In this document: piece by piece, positions 63,111-64,000 of the stretch | Layout: each line of letters begins with the position of its first letter | How positions within the stretch are numbered: position 1 is the first letter of the stretch | Source of the DNA: Dryocola sp032000125 | Lineage (GTDB): Bacteria; Pseudomonadota; Gammaproteobacteria; Enterobacterales; Enterobacteriaceae | NCBI GenBank assembly: GCA_032000125.1 | Contig: DAMALH010000015.1 | Span: forward strand, 1-64,000 | Direction of reading: 5' to 3' | Length of the DNA stretch: 64,000 nt | Notes under the pieces: model-generated | The model's input: the letters and a program-made list of their open reading frames with translations, nothing else | Databases searched by the model: none | Told to the model about the DNA's origin: nothing | Translations under genes and position numbers: made by a program

Positions 63111-64000
63111 ATGACACGACACGCTTCCCCGATTTTGCAAACGCTTCTGGATACGGACGCCTACAAGCTTCATATGCAGCAGGCGGTATTCCACCGTTAT
63201 TACGACGTGAGCGTCGCGGCCGAGTTCCGCTGCCGCGGCGACGATCTGCTGGGCATTTATGCAGACGCTATCCGTCAACAGGTTGAAGATATGCAATACC
63301 TCACGCTAAGCGCTGAGGAATTTGCCTGGCTTGAAGGCCTTCCCTTCTTTGAAGCCGATTACCTTGCCTGGCTGCGTACTTTCCGTTACGACCCCGCTCA
63401 GGTTGAAATTACCAATAATAACGGTCACCTGGATATTCGCCTGACCGGCCCGTGGCGTGAAGTCATCATGTGGGAAGTGCCGCTGCTTGCCGTGATCAGT
63501 GAAGTGGTGCATCAGCATCGAACCCCTGCCGTTACGCCGCAGATGGCGCTGGCGCATCTGGAAAGCAAGCTGCTGCAGTTCAAGGCGCTGACGGCGGACG
63601 TCGATTTGTCTTCCTTCCGCCTGATGGACTTTGGTACAAGACGCCGCTTCTCCCGTGAGGTGCAGGAGGCTATCGTAGGCCGCCTGCAACAGGAACCCTG
63701 GTTTGTTGGCACCAGCAATTACGATCTGGCGCGCCGCCTGAACCTGACGCCTATGGGAACGCAAGCTCATGAATGGTTCCAGGCGCATCAGCAAATCAGC
63801 CCGGTGCTGGCCAACAGCCAGCGCGCAGCGCTTCAGGCCTGGCTGGACGAATACCCGACGCAGTTAGGCATCGCTCTTACCGACTGCATTACTATGGATG
63901 CTTTCCTGCGCGACTTTGGCCCGGAGTTTGCCCGGCAGTATCAGGGATTACGCCACGACTCCGGGGACCCGTTTGAATGGGGTGAAAAAGCCATCGCCCA
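63111..64000 (+). CDS. pncB: Nicotinate phosphoribosyltransferase PncB (5' part)
   Basis: PncB makes nicotinate mononucleotide from nicotinate and PRPP with ATP hydrolysis, the salvage entry to NAD. The first 296 codons are present; the gene runs off the window end. The start ASPILQTLLDTDAYKLHMQQ, the DFGTRRRFSREVQ phosphate loop and LTPMGTQAHEW with the phosphorylated histidine match E. coli. I use the ATG at 63111; AGAGGA lies 15 bases upstream, and an ATG at 63096 is also in frame. Confidence 0.96.
   Translation, partial: MTRHASPILQTLLDTDAYKLHMQQAVFHRYYDVSVAAEFRCRGDDLLGIYADAIRQQVEDMQYLTLSAEEFAWLEGLPFFEADYLAWLRTFRYDPAQVEITNNNGHLDIRLTGPWREVIMWEVPLLAVISEVVHQHRTPAVTPQMALAHLESKLLQFKALTADVDLSSFRLMDFGTRRRFSREVQEAIVGRLQQEPWFVGTSNYDLARRLNLTPMGTQAHEWFQAHQQISPVLANSQRAALQAWLDEYPTQLGIALTDCITMDAFLRDFGPEFARQYQGLRHDSGDPFEWGEKAIA

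Noticed and set aside
1..64000. matS sites (GTGACRNYGTCAC), CRISPR arrays, insertion sequences, ERIC elements, prophage genes
   Set aside because: I looked for these by eye on both strands and saw no convincing example; the only REP-like element is the hairpin at 59844-59886. A pattern search would be needed to exclude diverged copies.

Overview
The window is a chromosomal segment of a member of the Enterobacteriaceae. From putP to pncB nearly every gene has a recognisable Escherichia coli K-12 orthologue, in the K-12 order of roughly 21 to 24 min. Codon use and protein divergence fit an Enterobacter/Cedecea/Cronobacter-like relative rather than E. coli itself; I cannot name the genus. A run of ten N at 57669-57678 shows it is a draft assembly.

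Layout. 1-830: a tRNA-Ser(GGA) gene embedded in tandem repeats that copy the tRNA 3' end plus a terminator. 960-4500: an accessory module of a TetR regulator, a cytochrome b561, a catalase-related peroxidase, a DUF308/HdeD-like membrane protein and an 83-residue unknown protein; three of its intergenic regions share the palindrome CTAYCWACWRGTAG, which I read as the TetR operator. 4636-4980: a 'nitrous oxide-stimulated promoter' family protein. 5145-10425: a complete chbBCARFG operon for chitooligosaccharide use, which in K-12 lies elsewhere, with a conserved ChiX pairing site between chbB and chbC. 10704-15340: phoH and the Fur-controlled ferrous iron importer efeUOB (efeU intact). 15690-21592: divergent putP/putA with PutA boxes between. 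21653-25251: an LprI-like protein, rutR without the rut operon, a DMT exporter in its place, ymdF, wrbA, yccJ. 25294-28671: agp, tRNA-Ser(UGA) and an orphan OppA-like binding protein.

28900-44642 is core: yccA, tusE, acyP, rlmI, hspQ, yccU, yccT(csgI), mgsA, helD, yccF, yccS, sxy, sulA, ompA, matP, lonH, fabA, rmf. 44899-55338 holds pqiABC, uup, rlmL, ycbX, zapC and pyrD. 55587-59836 is the ssuEADCB operon for sulfur from alkanesulfonates, with the assembly gap inside ssuD. The window ends with pepN and the first 890 bases of pncB.

The genes form regulated sets: SOS (sulA with its LexA box), heat shock (hspQ with a sigma32-type promoter), iron starvation (efeUOB, Fur), proline use (put, PutA), fatty-acid control (fabA, FadR and FabR sites), purine/pyrimidine control (pyrD, PurR site) and chitobiose use (chb, ChbR and ChiX). 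The least understood part, and the best candidate for something new, is the TetR-peroxidase-b561 module at 960-4500.
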